From: Pseudomonas nunensis
Lineage (GTDB): Bacteria; Pseudomonadota; Gammaproteobacteria; Pseudomonadales; Pseudomonadaceae
DNA length: 64,000 bases
Direction of reading: 5' to 3'
NCBI RefSeq assembly: GCF_024296925.1
Contig: NZ_CP101125.1
Coordinates: 498,501-562,500 of the forward strand
Shown here: positions 56,475-64,000 of the stretch, piece after piece
How positions within the stretch are numbered: position 1 is the stretch's first letter
How the letters are laid out: every line of letters starts with the position of its first letter
Notes under the pieces: generated by a model
Database searches by the model: none
What the model was told of the DNA's origin: nothing
What the model saw: the letters and a program-made list of their open reading frames with translations, nothing else
Program-made: the position numbers and the translations under genes

Positions 56475-57419
56475 CTACTCGGTTCTGGCCGGGCGGCGGT
56501 GGCTGAGCGCCTGGGCGATCCAATTCAATACGTCGGCGATCACTTCATCGCGGTTGCTCTCGTTGAACAGTTCGTGACGTGCCTGCGGGTAGATATTCAA
56601 TTGCAGGTTCTGGCTGCCGGCCGTGCGCAATGCATGGGCCAGATCTTTGAGACGCTTGCCTTCACTCACCGGATCACATTCGCCGCCCATCACCAGCAAG
56701 GGCAGGCCCGGATCGACCTGGGCGAGATTGGACGCTTTGCTGATTTGCTGCAAGCCGCCGAGCAAGTCGATCCACAGTTGATTGGTGCAACGAAAGCCGC
56801 AAAGCGGGTCGTTGGCGTACAGATCGACTTGCGCCGGGTCGCGGCTCAGCCAGTCGAATTTGGTGCGCGCCGGTTTGAATTTTTTGTTGAACGAGCCGAA
56901 CGACAGGAATTCGATCAGCGCGCTGCGCCCCTTCGGTCCCTGGCGCAGGCGTTCAAGCCGGGCGATTTGCCGCGCTGCGCGATAAAGCGCCACGGGCTGG
57001 AAGTTCGAGCCGCTGAGGATCGCGCCGTGCAGGCTGGCGCTGTGGTGCAGCAGATAGGCCTGGGCGATGTAGCTGCCCATGCTGTGGCCCAACAATATGA
57101 TCGGCATGCCGGGGTGTTGCTGGCCGATGTACTGGTTGAGGCTGGCGAGATCGCCGACAACCTTGCACCAGCCATCGTCATCGGCAAAATGCCCGAGCGT
57201 GCCGTTATCGGCAGTTTTGCCATGTCCACGCAAGTCCGGTGCGTACACGCCGTAGCCTTGTTCGCAGAGTTTTTCCGCGAGTCGGGCGTAGCGACCGCTG
57301 TGCTCGGCCATGCCATGCGCCAGCAAAATCACGGCTTTCAACGGCGGGGCCGGCAGCCATTGGTTGACGAAGAGGCGGCTGTGATCACTCGCGGTCAGCC
57401 AGAAAGTGTCGTGGATCAT
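56475..57419 (-). CDS. Alpha/beta hydrolase (monoacylglycerol-lipase-like)
   Basis: The 314-residue hydrolase has the nucleophile elbow GHSMG (Ser at about residue 112), with the Asp in GGECDPVSEG and the His in ARHELFNESNRDEV, so a full catalytic triad. VILLAHGMAEHSGRYARLA near residue 30 marks the lysophospholipase/monoglyceride lipase group. No signal peptide is seen, so a cytoplasmic role on acylglycerols is likely. It runs just upstream of phaJ4 (54 bases) and divergent from fadD2, fitting lipid degradation. Confidence 0.88.
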   Translation of the reverse strand: MIHDTFWLTASDHSRLFVNQWLPAPPLKAVILLAHGMAEHSGRYARLAEKLCEQGYGVYAPDLRGHGKTADNGTLGHFADDDGWCKVVGDLASLNQYIGQQHPGMPIILLGHSMGSYIAQAYLLHHSASLHGAILSGSNFQPVALYRAARQIARLERLRQGPKGRSALIEFLSFGSFNKKFKPARTKFDWLSRDPAQVDLYANDPLCGFRCTNQLWIDLLGGLQQISKASNLAQVDPGLPLLVMGGECDPVSEGKRLKDLAHALRTAGSQNLQLNIYPQARHELFNESNRDEVIADVLNWIAQALSHRRPARTE

Positions 57420-57645
57420 GGCGATTCCTTTGCACGATGTGGTTGCATTGTATAGCGCATCCCACGCTTGCCGTCTGATCAGCCCACGCCACCCTAGGAA
57501 GATTCACACGATCTATGACGGTGTTGGCCGTATTTGCCTGATTCGCCATAACTGCTAGTGTCCGTGAAGCTCCGCTTTTTGCTTTTTGTTTCTCAGGAAT
57601 GACAGAAAAGCGGCCAAGGTGATTCAGGTAAAGAGGACAAGAACA

Positions 57646-59334
57646 ATGCAACCTGATTTCTGGAATGATAAACGCCCGGCCGGCGTGCCCCTGGACATCG
57701 ATCTTGGGGTCTATAAGTCGGTGATCGAGGTGTTCGAGCGTTCCTGCAAGAAATTCGCGGATCGCCCGGCCTTCAGCAACATGGGCGTGACCCTGACCTA
57801 CGCCGAGCTCGAGCGCTACAGCGCCGCATTCGCCGGTTACCTGCAAGCCCACACCGACCTCGCGCCGGGGGATCGCATCGCGGTGCAGATGCCCAACGTC
57901 CTGCATTACCCGATTGCCGTGTTTGGCGCATTGCGCGCCGGGCTGATCGTGGTCAACACCAACCCGCTGTACACCCCGCGGGAGATGCGTCATCAGTTCA
58001 AGGATTCCGGTGCCCGGGCGCTGGTGTACCTGAACATGTTCGGGGCCAAGGTCCAGGAAGTGCTGGCCGACACCGACATCCAGTACCTGATCGAAGCGAA
58101 GATGGGCGACCTGATGCCCGCCGCCAAGGGCTGGCTGGTCAATACGATGGTGAGCAAGGTCAAGAAAATGGTCCCGGACTATGCCTTGCCCCAGGCCATC
58201 TCCTTCAAGAGTACGCTGCGCCTCGGCCGGGGCCTGGGCATCAAGCCGCTGAAGGTTGGCCTCGACGACATCGCGGTGCTGCAATACACCGGCGGCACCA
58301 CCGGCCTGGCCAAGGGCGCAATGCTGACGCACGGCAACTTGGTGGCGAACATGCAACAGGCGCGCGCCTGTCTGGGCCAGTTCGGCAATGACGGTCAGCC
58401 GCTGCTGCGCGAAGGCCAGGAAGTGATGATCGCGCCGCTGCCGCTTTACCATATCTATGCCTTCACAGCGAACTGCATGTGCATGATGGTGACCGGCAAC
58501 CACAACGTGCTGATCACCAATCCGCGCGACATCAAGGGCTTTATCAAGGAACTGAAGAACTGGCGGTTCTCGGCGTTGCTGGGGCTCAACACGCTGTTCG
58601 TCGCGCTGATGGATCACCCGGACTTCAAGACCCTGGATTTCTCCAGCCTCAAGCTCACCAACTCTGGCGGCACCGCGCTGGTCAAGGCCACTGCCGAGCG
58701 TTGGGAACAACTCACCGGTTGCCGCATTACCGAAGGCTACGGCCTGACCGAAACCTCGCCCGTGGCCTGCACCAACCCGTATGGCGACAAGTCGCGGATC
58801 GGCACGGTCGGCCTGCCAGTGCCGGGCACCACGCTGAAAGTCATCAATGACGAAGGCGTCGAGCAGCCATTGGGCGAGCGCGGCGAGTTGTGCATCAAGG
58901 GCCCGCAGATCATGAAGGGCTACTGGAACAAACCCGAGGCCACCGCCGAAGTGCTGGATGCCGAGGGTTGGTTCAAGTCGGGTGACATCGGGGTCATTGA
59001 TCCGGATGGTTTCGTGCGCATCGTCGATCGCAAGAAAGACATGATCATCGTCTCGGGCTTCAACGTGTACCCGAACGAAATCGAAGACGTGGTGATGGCC
59101 CACCCGAAAGTCGCCAACTGCGCGGTGATCGGCGTGCCGGATGAACGTTCGGGGGAGGCGGTGAAGTTGTTTGTGGTGGCCCGGGAATCCGGGGTCAGCC
59201 TTGAAGAGTTGAAGGCTTACTGCAAAGAAAACTTCACCGCGTACAAAGTGCCCAAGCACATTGTGTTGCGCGAGTCGTTGCCGATGACGCCGGTGGGCAA
59301 GATTCTGCGGCGGGAGTTGCGCGATATCGCGTAA
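57646..59334 (+). CDS. fadD2: FadD2, long-chain fatty acid CoA ligase
   Basis: FadD2 (562 residues) activates fatty acids with ATP and CoA. The AMP-binding motif is YTGGTTGLAKGAML (about residues 212-225), followed by GYGLTETSPVAC and the FadD signature DAEGWFKSGDIGVIDPDGFV. The catalytic Lys is in TPVGKILRREL at the C-terminus. The ATG at 57646 follows AAAGAGGACAAGAAC. It is the first of two paralogues and is divergent from the lipase gene, as PA3300 is in P. aeruginosa. Confidence 0.94.
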   Translation: MQPDFWNDKRPAGVPLDIDLGVYKSVIEVFERSCKKFADRPAFSNMGVTLTYAELERYSAAFAGYLQAHTDLAPGDRIAVQMPNVLHYPIAVFGALRAGLIVVNTNPLYTPREMRHQFKDSGARALVYLNMFGAKVQEVLADTDIQYLIEAKMGDLMPAAKGWLVNTMVSKVKKMVPDYALPQAISFKSTLRLGRGLGIKPLKVGLDDIAVLQYTGGTTGLAKGAMLTHGNLVANMQQARACLGQFGNDGQPLLREGQEVMIAPLPLYHIYAFTANCMCMMVTGNHNVLITNPRDIKGFIKELKNWRFSALLGLNTLFVALMDHPDFKTLDFSSLKLTNSGGTALVKATAERWEQLTGCRITEGYGLTETSPVACTNPYGDKSRIGTVGLPVPGTTLKVINDEGVEQPLGERGELCIKGPQIMKGYWNKPEATAEVLDAEGWFKSGDIGVIDPDGFVRIVDRKKDMIIVSGFNVYPNEIEDVVMAHPKVANCAVIGVPDERSGEAVKLFVVARESGVSLEELKAYCKENFTAYKVPKHIVLRESLPMTPVGKILRRELRDIA

Positions 59335-59346
59335 CCGGTATTCCAT

Positions 59347-59433
59347 GTGGGAGCGGGCTTGCTCGCGAAGGCGGTATGTCAGTCATCCTTTATTTGGATG
59401 ACACACTGCCTTCGCGAGCAAGCCCGCTCCCAC
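59347..59433. repeat. REPIN
   Basis: Inverted GTGGGAGCGGGCTTGCTCG arms in the gap between fadD2 and fadD1. The rest of the gap, 59434-59731, is an AT-richer leader with GCTCTAA repeats and no gene. Confidence 0.93.
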
Positions 59434-59731
59434 ATTGGGATGTCGCCAACCTGATAGCAATTCTTTGGAGGCTCTAAACCCCCAATTTCAGGGCCTTCCA
59501 GGCTTCTATAGAATTTTTGCTCTAAAATGACTGCTTGCTGTTCTTGAGTCATCAAAGTGACTGTAGAGGCTACTTTTGGCTCTAGTCGGCCCTTGGCAAA
59601 GCTGCTACTCTCGGCGCGCTTTTGTGACTTCTCGGCCTATCTAAAAGCCAGACTCACCAATAAAAAACACACACCAATAATAATCGCATCAAATGCGGTG
59701 ATGAATTCGCGTTGCTGAGGAGTGGGCTTCC

Positions 59732-61423
59732 ATGATCGAAGACTTTTGGAAGGATAAGTACCCTGCCGGGATTGCTGCCGACATCAATCCAGACGAGTAT
59801 CCGAATATTCAGGCAGTGTTGAAGCAGTCCTGCCAACGCTTCGCTAACAAACCGGCATTCAGCAACCTGGGCAAGACAATCACCTACGGTGAACTGTACG
59901 AATTGTCCGGTGCCTTTGCCGCTTACCTGCAGCAGCATACCGACTTGCAGCCCGGTGATCGAATCGCCGTGCAGTTGCCCAACGTGTTGCAGTACCCGGT
60001 AGCCGTTTTCGGTGCGATTCGCGCCGGGCTGATCGTGGTCAACACCAACCCGCTGTACACCGCGCGGGAGATGGAACACCAATTCAACGACTCCGGTGCC
60101 AAAGCCCTGGTCTGCCTGGCCAACATGGCGCATCTGGCCCAGACCGTCGTGCCGAAAACCGGCGTCAAGCACGTGATCGTCACCGAAGTGGCCGACCTGC
60201 TGCCACCGCTCAAACGCCTGCTGATCAACAGCGTCATCAAGTACGTGAAGAAGATGGTCCCGGCGTATCACTTGCCCAAGGCCGTCAAGTTCAACGACGT
60301 GCTGAGCAAGGGCCATGGCCAGCCAGTGGCTGAAGCCAACCCGGACAGCGGCGATGTCGCGGTGCTGCAATACACCGGCGGCACCACCGGCGTGGCCAAG
60401 GGCGCGATGCTGACCCACCGCAACCTGGTGGCGAACATGCTGCAGTGCAAGGCACTGATGGGTTCCAACCTCAATGAAGGTTGCGAGATCCTGATCACGC
60501 CGCTGCCGCTGTATCACATCTACGCCTTCACCTTTCATTGCATGGCGATGATGCTGATCGGCAACCACAACGTCCTGATCAGCAACCCGCGCGACCTCAC
60601 GGCGATGGTCAAGGAACTGTCGAAGTGGAAGTTCAGCGGTTTTGTTGGCCTGAACACGCTGTTCGTGGCGCTGTGCAATAACGAAGCGTTCCGCAAGCTG
60701 GACTTCTCGGCGCTGAAAGTCACCCTGTCCGGCGGCATGGCCCTGCAACTGGCCGCGGCCGAGCGCTGGAAAGCGGTCACCGGTTGTGGCATCTGCGAAG
60801 GTTACGGCATGACCGAAACCAGCCCGGTGGCCACGGTCAACCCGATCCAGCACATCCAGATCGGCACCATCGGGATTCCGGTGCCTTCGACCCTGTGCAA
60901 AGTCATCGACGATGCCGGCGTTGAACAGCCGCTGGGCGAAATCGGTGAGTTGTGCGTGAAAGGCCCGCAAGTCATGAAGGGCTACTGGCAGCGCCAGGAC
61001 GCCACCGATGAAATGCTCGACAGCGAGGGCTGGTTGAAGACCGGCGACATCGCGCTGATCCAGCCGGACGGCTACATGCGTATTGTCGATCGCAAGAAAG
61101 ACATGATCCTGGTCTCCGGTTTCAACGTGTACCCGAATGAGCTCGAAGACGTGCTGGCGACCCTGCCGGGCGTGCTGCAATGCGCAGCCATCGGCGTACC
61201 GGACGAGAAGTCGGGTGAGGCGATCAAGATCTTCATCGTCGTCAAGCCGGGCGTGACCCTGACCAAGGAAACGGTGATGGAGCACATGCGCGCCAACGTC
61301 ACTGGCTACAAGGTCCCGCGCTCCGTGGAGTTCCGCGACGCGCTGCCGACCACCAACGTCGGCAAGATCCTGCGTCGCGAACTGCGTGACGAAGAGCTGA
61401 AGAAGCTGGGCTTGAAGAAGTAA
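59732..61423 (+). CDS. fadD1: FadD1, long-chain fatty acid CoA ligase
   Basis: FadD1 (563 residues) is a close paralogue of FadD2, with YTGGTTGVAKGAML, GYGMTETSPVATV and DSEGWLKTGDIALIQPDGYM. In P. aeruginosa FadD1 is the main enzyme for long-chain substrates and FadD2 prefers shorter ones; whether that division holds here is not visible. The ATG at 59732 follows GAGGAGTGGGC. A 397-base gap with a REPIN and leader repeats lies between the two fadD genes, so it probably has its own promoter. Confidence 0.95.
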   Translation: MIEDFWKDKYPAGIAADINPDEYPNIQAVLKQSCQRFANKPAFSNLGKTITYGELYELSGAFAAYLQQHTDLQPGDRIAVQLPNVLQYPVAVFGAIRAGLIVVNTNPLYTAREMEHQFNDSGAKALVCLANMAHLAQTVVPKTGVKHVIVTEVADLLPPLKRLLINSVIKYVKKMVPAYHLPKAVKFNDVLSKGHGQPVAEANPDSGDVAVLQYTGGTTGVAKGAMLTHRNLVANMLQCKALMGSNLNEGCEILITPLPLYHIYAFTFHCMAMMLIGNHNVLISNPRDLTAMVKELSKWKFSGFVGLNTLFVALCNNEAFRKLDFSALKVTLSGGMALQLAAAERWKAVTGCGICEGYGMTETSPVATVNPIQHIQIGTIGIPVPSTLCKVIDDAGVEQPLGEIGELCVKGPQVMKGYWQRQDATDEMLDSEGWLKTGDIALIQPDGYMRIVDRKKDMILVSGFNVYPNELEDVLATLPGVLQCAAIGVPDEKSGEAIKIFIVVKPGVTLTKETVMEHMRANVTGYKVPRSVEFRDALPTTNVGKILRRELRDEELKKLGLKK

Positions 61424-61440
61424 GCCCCGCTTGAAACACA

Positions 61441-61468
61441 AAAGCCCCGCAGAGATGCGGGGCTTTTT
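61441..61468 (+). terminator. Terminator after fadD1
   Basis: GCCCCGC (61444-61450), six-base loop, GCGGGGC (61457-61463), then T-run. Confidence 0.92.
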
Positions 61469-61506
61469 GTTGTTGGCCTGGAGAGCTTCAGCGTCTGTCA
61501 GATCGC

Positions 61507-61573
61507 TTTCGCGAGCAAGCCCGCTCCCACAATTGGAATGCGTTTCCCTGTGGGAGCGGGCTTGCTCGCGAAG
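61507..61573. repeat. REP pair, outward orientation
   Basis: CGAGCAAGCCCGCTCCCAC followed by GTGGGAGCGGGCTTGCTCG at a short distance, between fadD1 and a minus-strand gene. Confidence 0.9.
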
Positions 61574-61582
61574 TTTTTGCCT

Positions 61583-61960
61583 TTAGAGGCGGAACGGCGC
61601 GAAGTTGACGTTGGTACCCGCCGGGCGCATGTCCTGCAGGTAGGAGTCCTTGTCGGCGCTCAGTTCCAGGCTCAGGGCCGCTTTGCGCTTGCCTTCGTTG
61701 CGCACCACCAGGCCTTCGAGTTTTTCCCGCAGGAACACCGTCGGCACTTTCAGGTGCAGCAGTTCGTCGGTGTCCGGCGTATGCATCAACAGGTGCACCC
61801 ACTCGTACTGACCAACGGCCAGGCGCGCCACCGGGATGTCGAACCACCAGATGTTGCGGTTGCGGTTCAATTCGGTGAAATGGCAGTTGTTGACGCCAAG
61901 CACAGCACCGCCGAGTTCCTGGTTTCTGCGGGCAATGGCCTGCTTTTTATCGAGTTTCAT
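61583..61960 (-). CDS. Hypothetical protein, not recognised
   Basis: The 125-residue protein starts MKLDKKQAIARRNQELGGAV from an ATG with an AGGA site and continues with a mixed alpha/beta composition. The sequence HFTELNRNRNIWWFDIPVARL near residue 30 and LHLKVPTVFLREKLEGLVVR near 75 are distinctive. There is no signal peptide, membrane helix or catalytic motif that I can name. The frame extends upstream to 62098, but the ATG at 61960 has the better ribosome site. It stands alone, with a REP pair at its end. Function unknown. Confidence 0.7.
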   Translation of the reverse strand: MKLDKKQAIARRNQELGGAVLGVNNCHFTELNRNRNIWWFDIPVARLAVGQYEWVHLLMHTPDTDELLHLKVPTVFLREKLEGLVVRNEGKRKAALSLELSADKDSYLQDMRPAGTNVNFAPFRL

Positions 61961-62160
61961 AACATTCCTACGGGATTGGATCTTCAGCGCCATGGCCTGA
62001 ATACGTTGCGCATTCTCGGGGGTTGCACGGCAAACATAAAGCCCAACCTTTAATCGGCGATGAAATGTCGCATTGAAAATAAATGAAACTCCGTGCAAAC
62101 GCCTCCGGTCAATCTTTCTGTAACGACTATGACCCTTGAATTGTTCACAGGAGAAACACC

Positions 62161-62352
62161 ATGAGCAGCACTGGCGATAAAGTTAAAGGCATGGCAAACG
62201 AAGCGGTCGGCAACGTCAAGCAAGGCGTCGGCAAGGCCACTGACAACACCAAACTGGAAGTAGAAGGCAAAGTGCAGGAAAAGAAAGGCGAAGCCCAGCA
62301 AGCGGTTGGCAAAGCCAAGGACGCGGTCAAGAAAGCGGTCGATAAGTCCTGA
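62161..62352 (+). CDS. CsbD family stress protein
   Basis: The 63-residue, Lys/Ala/Val-rich protein reads as the CsbD fold: GDKVKGMANEAVGNVKQGVG at the start, then alternating charged helices with EVEGKVQEKKGEAQQ. CsbD proteins are induced in general stress in other bacteria; their activity is unknown. It has an AGGAGAAAC site and its own terminator. Confidence 0.9.
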   Translation: MSSTGDKVKGMANEAVGNVKQGVGKATDNTKLEVEGKVQEKKGEAQQAVGKAKDAVKKAVDKS

Positions 62353-62377
62353 CGTGTCCGCCCCTTCAGGCACACTG

Positions 62378-62405
62378 AAACGGCCATCCGCGGATGGCCG
62401 TTTTT
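62378..62405 (+). terminator. Terminator after csbD
   Basis: A palindromic stem ACGGCCATCCG-CGGATGGCCGT with practically no loop bases beyond the centre, followed by a T-run. Confidence 0.9.
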
Positions 62406-62527
62406 GTGTCAGCCGCCTCGGTTAAACAACGAAATTGTTTCAAGGTCGCCAAGTAGGCTACTTTGATGTAGAAAACGGCCCCTGAGTCGCCACGACTTCA
62501 ACCCTTTTGCGGCGAAAGGAGACGCTA

Positions 62528-63478
62528 ATGATTTTCCCGGACATGAAAGGTCTGCCCATCCACCGCGTGATGGTGCGCACGGTCACCGAGTTCATCGATG
62601 ACGAGATGTCGACCTATGCCTCGGCGTTGGCCTATCAAATGCTGTTCTCGCTGTTCCCCTTCATTCTGTTCCTGATTGCCCTGATCGGTTTCCTGCACCT
62701 GCCGGACTTCTTCTCCTGGCTGCGCCTGCAATCGGAACTGGTGTTGCCGCCCCAGGCCCTGGAGCAAGTGAACCCGGTGATCGATCAGTTGCAGCAATCC
62801 AAGGGTGGTTTGCTTTCGATCGGTATTGTCATCGCCTTGTACACCGCTTCTGCGGGCGTGCGGCTGATGATGAGCGCGATGAACGCCGCCTACGATGTGG
62901 TCGAAGGCCGGCCGGTGTGGAAGCGTTTTCCGCTGTCGATTTTCTACACCATTGGCATCGCCGGCATGCTGCTGGCCGCTGCCGCGTTGATGGTGCTCGG
63001 GCCGCAGGTGATGGGCTGGATTGCCGCGCAGGTCGGTCTCGAAGACTTCATCGTCACGGTCTGGACCATCGCGCGCTGGCCGGTGATCGTGATCCTGATG
63101 ATGGTTGCCGTGGCATTGATCTATTACGTCATGCCCGACGTGCGCCAGGAGTTTCGCTTCATCACGCCGGGCTCGGTACTGGCGGTGGTGGTGTGGATCA
63201 TCGCCTCGTTGGGTTTTGCGTTTTACGTCAAGACCTTCGCCAACTACAACGCCATGTATGGCAGTATCGGCGCGATCATCGTGCTGTTGCTGTACTTCTA
63301 CATTTCCGCCGCAGTGCTGTTGCTCGGCGCGGAAATGAATGCGGTGATCGAGCACATGTCGACCGAAGGCAAGGACCCTGGCGAAAAGGTCCCCGGCGAG
63401 CACGACCACGAAACCAAACAACACGTATCGGGACTGGGACGGGATCACTCGCTCAAGCCGAACACTGACGAAGCCTGA
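62528..63478 (+). CDS. YihY/BrkB family inner-membrane protein
   Basis: The 316-residue protein has the YihY fold with about six membrane helices, starting [21 protein letters not shown] near residue 36 and ending [24 protein letters not shown] near residue 256, a hallmark of the family. Older naming as ribonuclease BN is a mistaken label for this family. A hydrophilic C-terminal tail (about 280-316) is rich in Lys, Glu and His. The ATG at 62528 follows AAGGAG. def follows after two bases. Confidence 0.9.
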   Translation: MIFPDMKGLPIHRVMVRTVTEFIDDEMSTYASALAYQMLFSLFPFILFLIALIGFLHLPDFFSWLRLQSELVLPPQALEQVNPVIDQLQQSKGGLLSIGIVIALYTASAGVRLMMSAMNAAYDVVEGRPVWKRFPLSIFYTIGIAGMLLAAAALMVLGPQVMGWIAAQVGLEDFIVTVWTIARWPVIVILMMVAVALIYYVMPDVRQEFRFITPGSVLAVVVWIIASLGFAFYVKTFANYNAMYGSIGAIIVLLLYFYISAAVLLLGAEMNAVIEHMSTEGKDPGEKVPGEHDHETKQHVSGLGRDHSLKPNTDEA

Positions 63479-63480
63479 AC

Positions 63481-64000
63481 ATGATCCGTGAAATCCTGAA
63501 AATGGGCGACGAGCGCCTGCTGCGTATCGCGCCGCCCGTGCCTGCTGAAATGTTCGACAGCCCTGAATTGTGGCAACTGATCGACGACATGTTCCAGACC
63601 ATGGAAAGCGTCGGCGGCGTTGGCCTGGCCGCACCGCAGATTGGCGTGGACCTGCAACTGGTGATCTTCGGCTTCGAGCACAGCGAACGTTATCCCGACG
63701 CCGAAGCCGTGCCGCAGACGATCCTGATCAATCCGCTGATCACGCCGCTGAGCCCGACCCTGGAAGAAGGTTTCGAAGGTTGCCTGTCGGTGCCGGGCTT
63801 GCGCGGTGCGGTGGATCGCTACCAGCACATTCGTTATGAAGGTTTTGATCCCAAGGGCCAGCCGATTACGCGGATCGCCTCGGGGTTTCATGCGCGAGTG
63901 GTGCAGCACGAATGCGATCACCTGATCGGCCGTTTGTACCCGTCGCGGATTACCGACTTCACCAAGTTCGGGTTTACCGAAGTGATGTTCCCGGATCTTG
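63481..64000 (+). CDS. def: Peptide deformylase (partial, runs off the window)
   Basis: 173 codons of an uninterrupted frame are present, [20 protein letters not shown] first. All three deformylase motifs are intact: GVGLAAPQ (about residues 44-51), EGCLSV (about 98-103, the metal Cys) and QHECDHL (about 141-147). The enzyme removes the formyl group from nascent proteins. It starts two bases after the yihY-like stop, so is likely co-transcribed. Only a few C-terminal residues appear to be missing, judged from usual lengths near 180. Confidence 0.95.
   Translation, partial: MIREILKMGDERLLRIAPPVPAEMFDSPELWQLIDDMFQTMESVGGVGLAAPQIGVDLQLVIFGFEHSERYPDAEAVPQTILINPLITPLSPTLEEGFEGCLSVPGLRGAVDRYQHIRYEGFDPKGQPITRIASGFHARVVQHECDHLIGRLYPSRITDFTKFGFTEVMFPDL

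Noticed and set aside
57385..61441. Two long minus-strand frames (653 and 595 codons) opposite fadD2 and fadD1
   Set aside because: They resemble each other only because the two fadD genes are paralogues; both are antisense shadows.

Overview
The window is a stretch of core chromosome from a fluorescent-type Pseudomonas (P. fluorescens group or a close relative). The gene content points there: a tol-pal cluster followed by queE-queC and tRNA-Lys, a GcsR-controlled glycine cleavage operon, arcDABC, an Entner-Doudoroff/glucose-uptake block (gap, edd-glk-gltR-gtrS, gtsABCD-oprB, hexR, zwf-pgl-eda), and the phaJ4-lipase-fadD2-fadD1 order known from P. aeruginosa. DNA is GC-rich, and many intergenic gaps hold paired inverted REP elements of the GTGGGAGCGGGCTTGCTCG type (REPINs), typical of this group. 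No phage, insertion sequence, CRISPR array or defence island is visible.

Layout. 1-4338: tolQ(end)-tolR-tolA-tolB-pal-cpoB, the envelope constriction system. 4506-7315: queE, queC (7-deazaguanine synthesis), tRNA-Lys(UUU) and nadA (quinolinate synthase). 7438-8233: an RDD membrane protein and a cold-shock protein, both on the minus strand. 8627-16620: minus-strand gcvH-gcvP-sdaA-gcvT plus the sigma-54 activator gcsR upstream; a -24/-12 promoter and three GcsR-like operators lie between gcsR and gcvH. 16836-22091: arcD-arcA-arcB-arcC plus a DUF5064 gene, with an Anr-like box ahead of arcD. 22496-28547: mixed housekeeping genes (AlkA-type glycosylase, family III CoA-transferase, dCache chemoreceptor, YbaN). 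27945-32944: a haem-acquisition locus with an ECF sigma factor, FecR-type anti-sigma, TonB receptor and haem oxygenase. 33035-52619: mgsA and the glucose catabolic block. 52914-55751: dioxygenase, class V aminotransferase, DUF3820 and PA2169-family genes. 55950-64000: phaJ4, lipase, fadD2, fadD1, an unrecognised 125-residue protein, CsbD, YihY and the start of def.

How the parts work together. Glucose enters the periplasm through OprB, is captured by GtsA and pumped in by GtsBCD. Glk, Zwf, Pgl, Edd and Eda turn it into pyruvate and glyceraldehyde-3-phosphate, and Gap carries the latter on. GtrS/GltR probably drives transport and HexR represses the catabolic genes; TTGT-N7-ACAA boxes are readable between gap and edd, with a weaker one before zwf. 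In the haem locus, HxuI would be released by HxuR when HxuA binds haem; the haem oxygenase then frees the iron. Glycine is split by the Gcv proteins, and serine made from it can be deaminated by SdaA to pyruvate.

Nothing here looks like a wholly new multigene system. The most interesting signals are regulatory: an identical ECF-type promoter (TTTTTAC-N16-GTTCGTCTCGTTA) before both the haem receptor and the haem oxygenase, the latter built on the T-tract of a terminator; a conserved GTGACA-N10-CCTTCGTTACCTGC-N14-TGTTTA promoter shared by the AGE-family isomerase gene and gtsA; a long dyad around the Fur box of the ECF sigma gene; and a REPIN between gtsA and gtsB that parallels the E. coli malE-malF REP.
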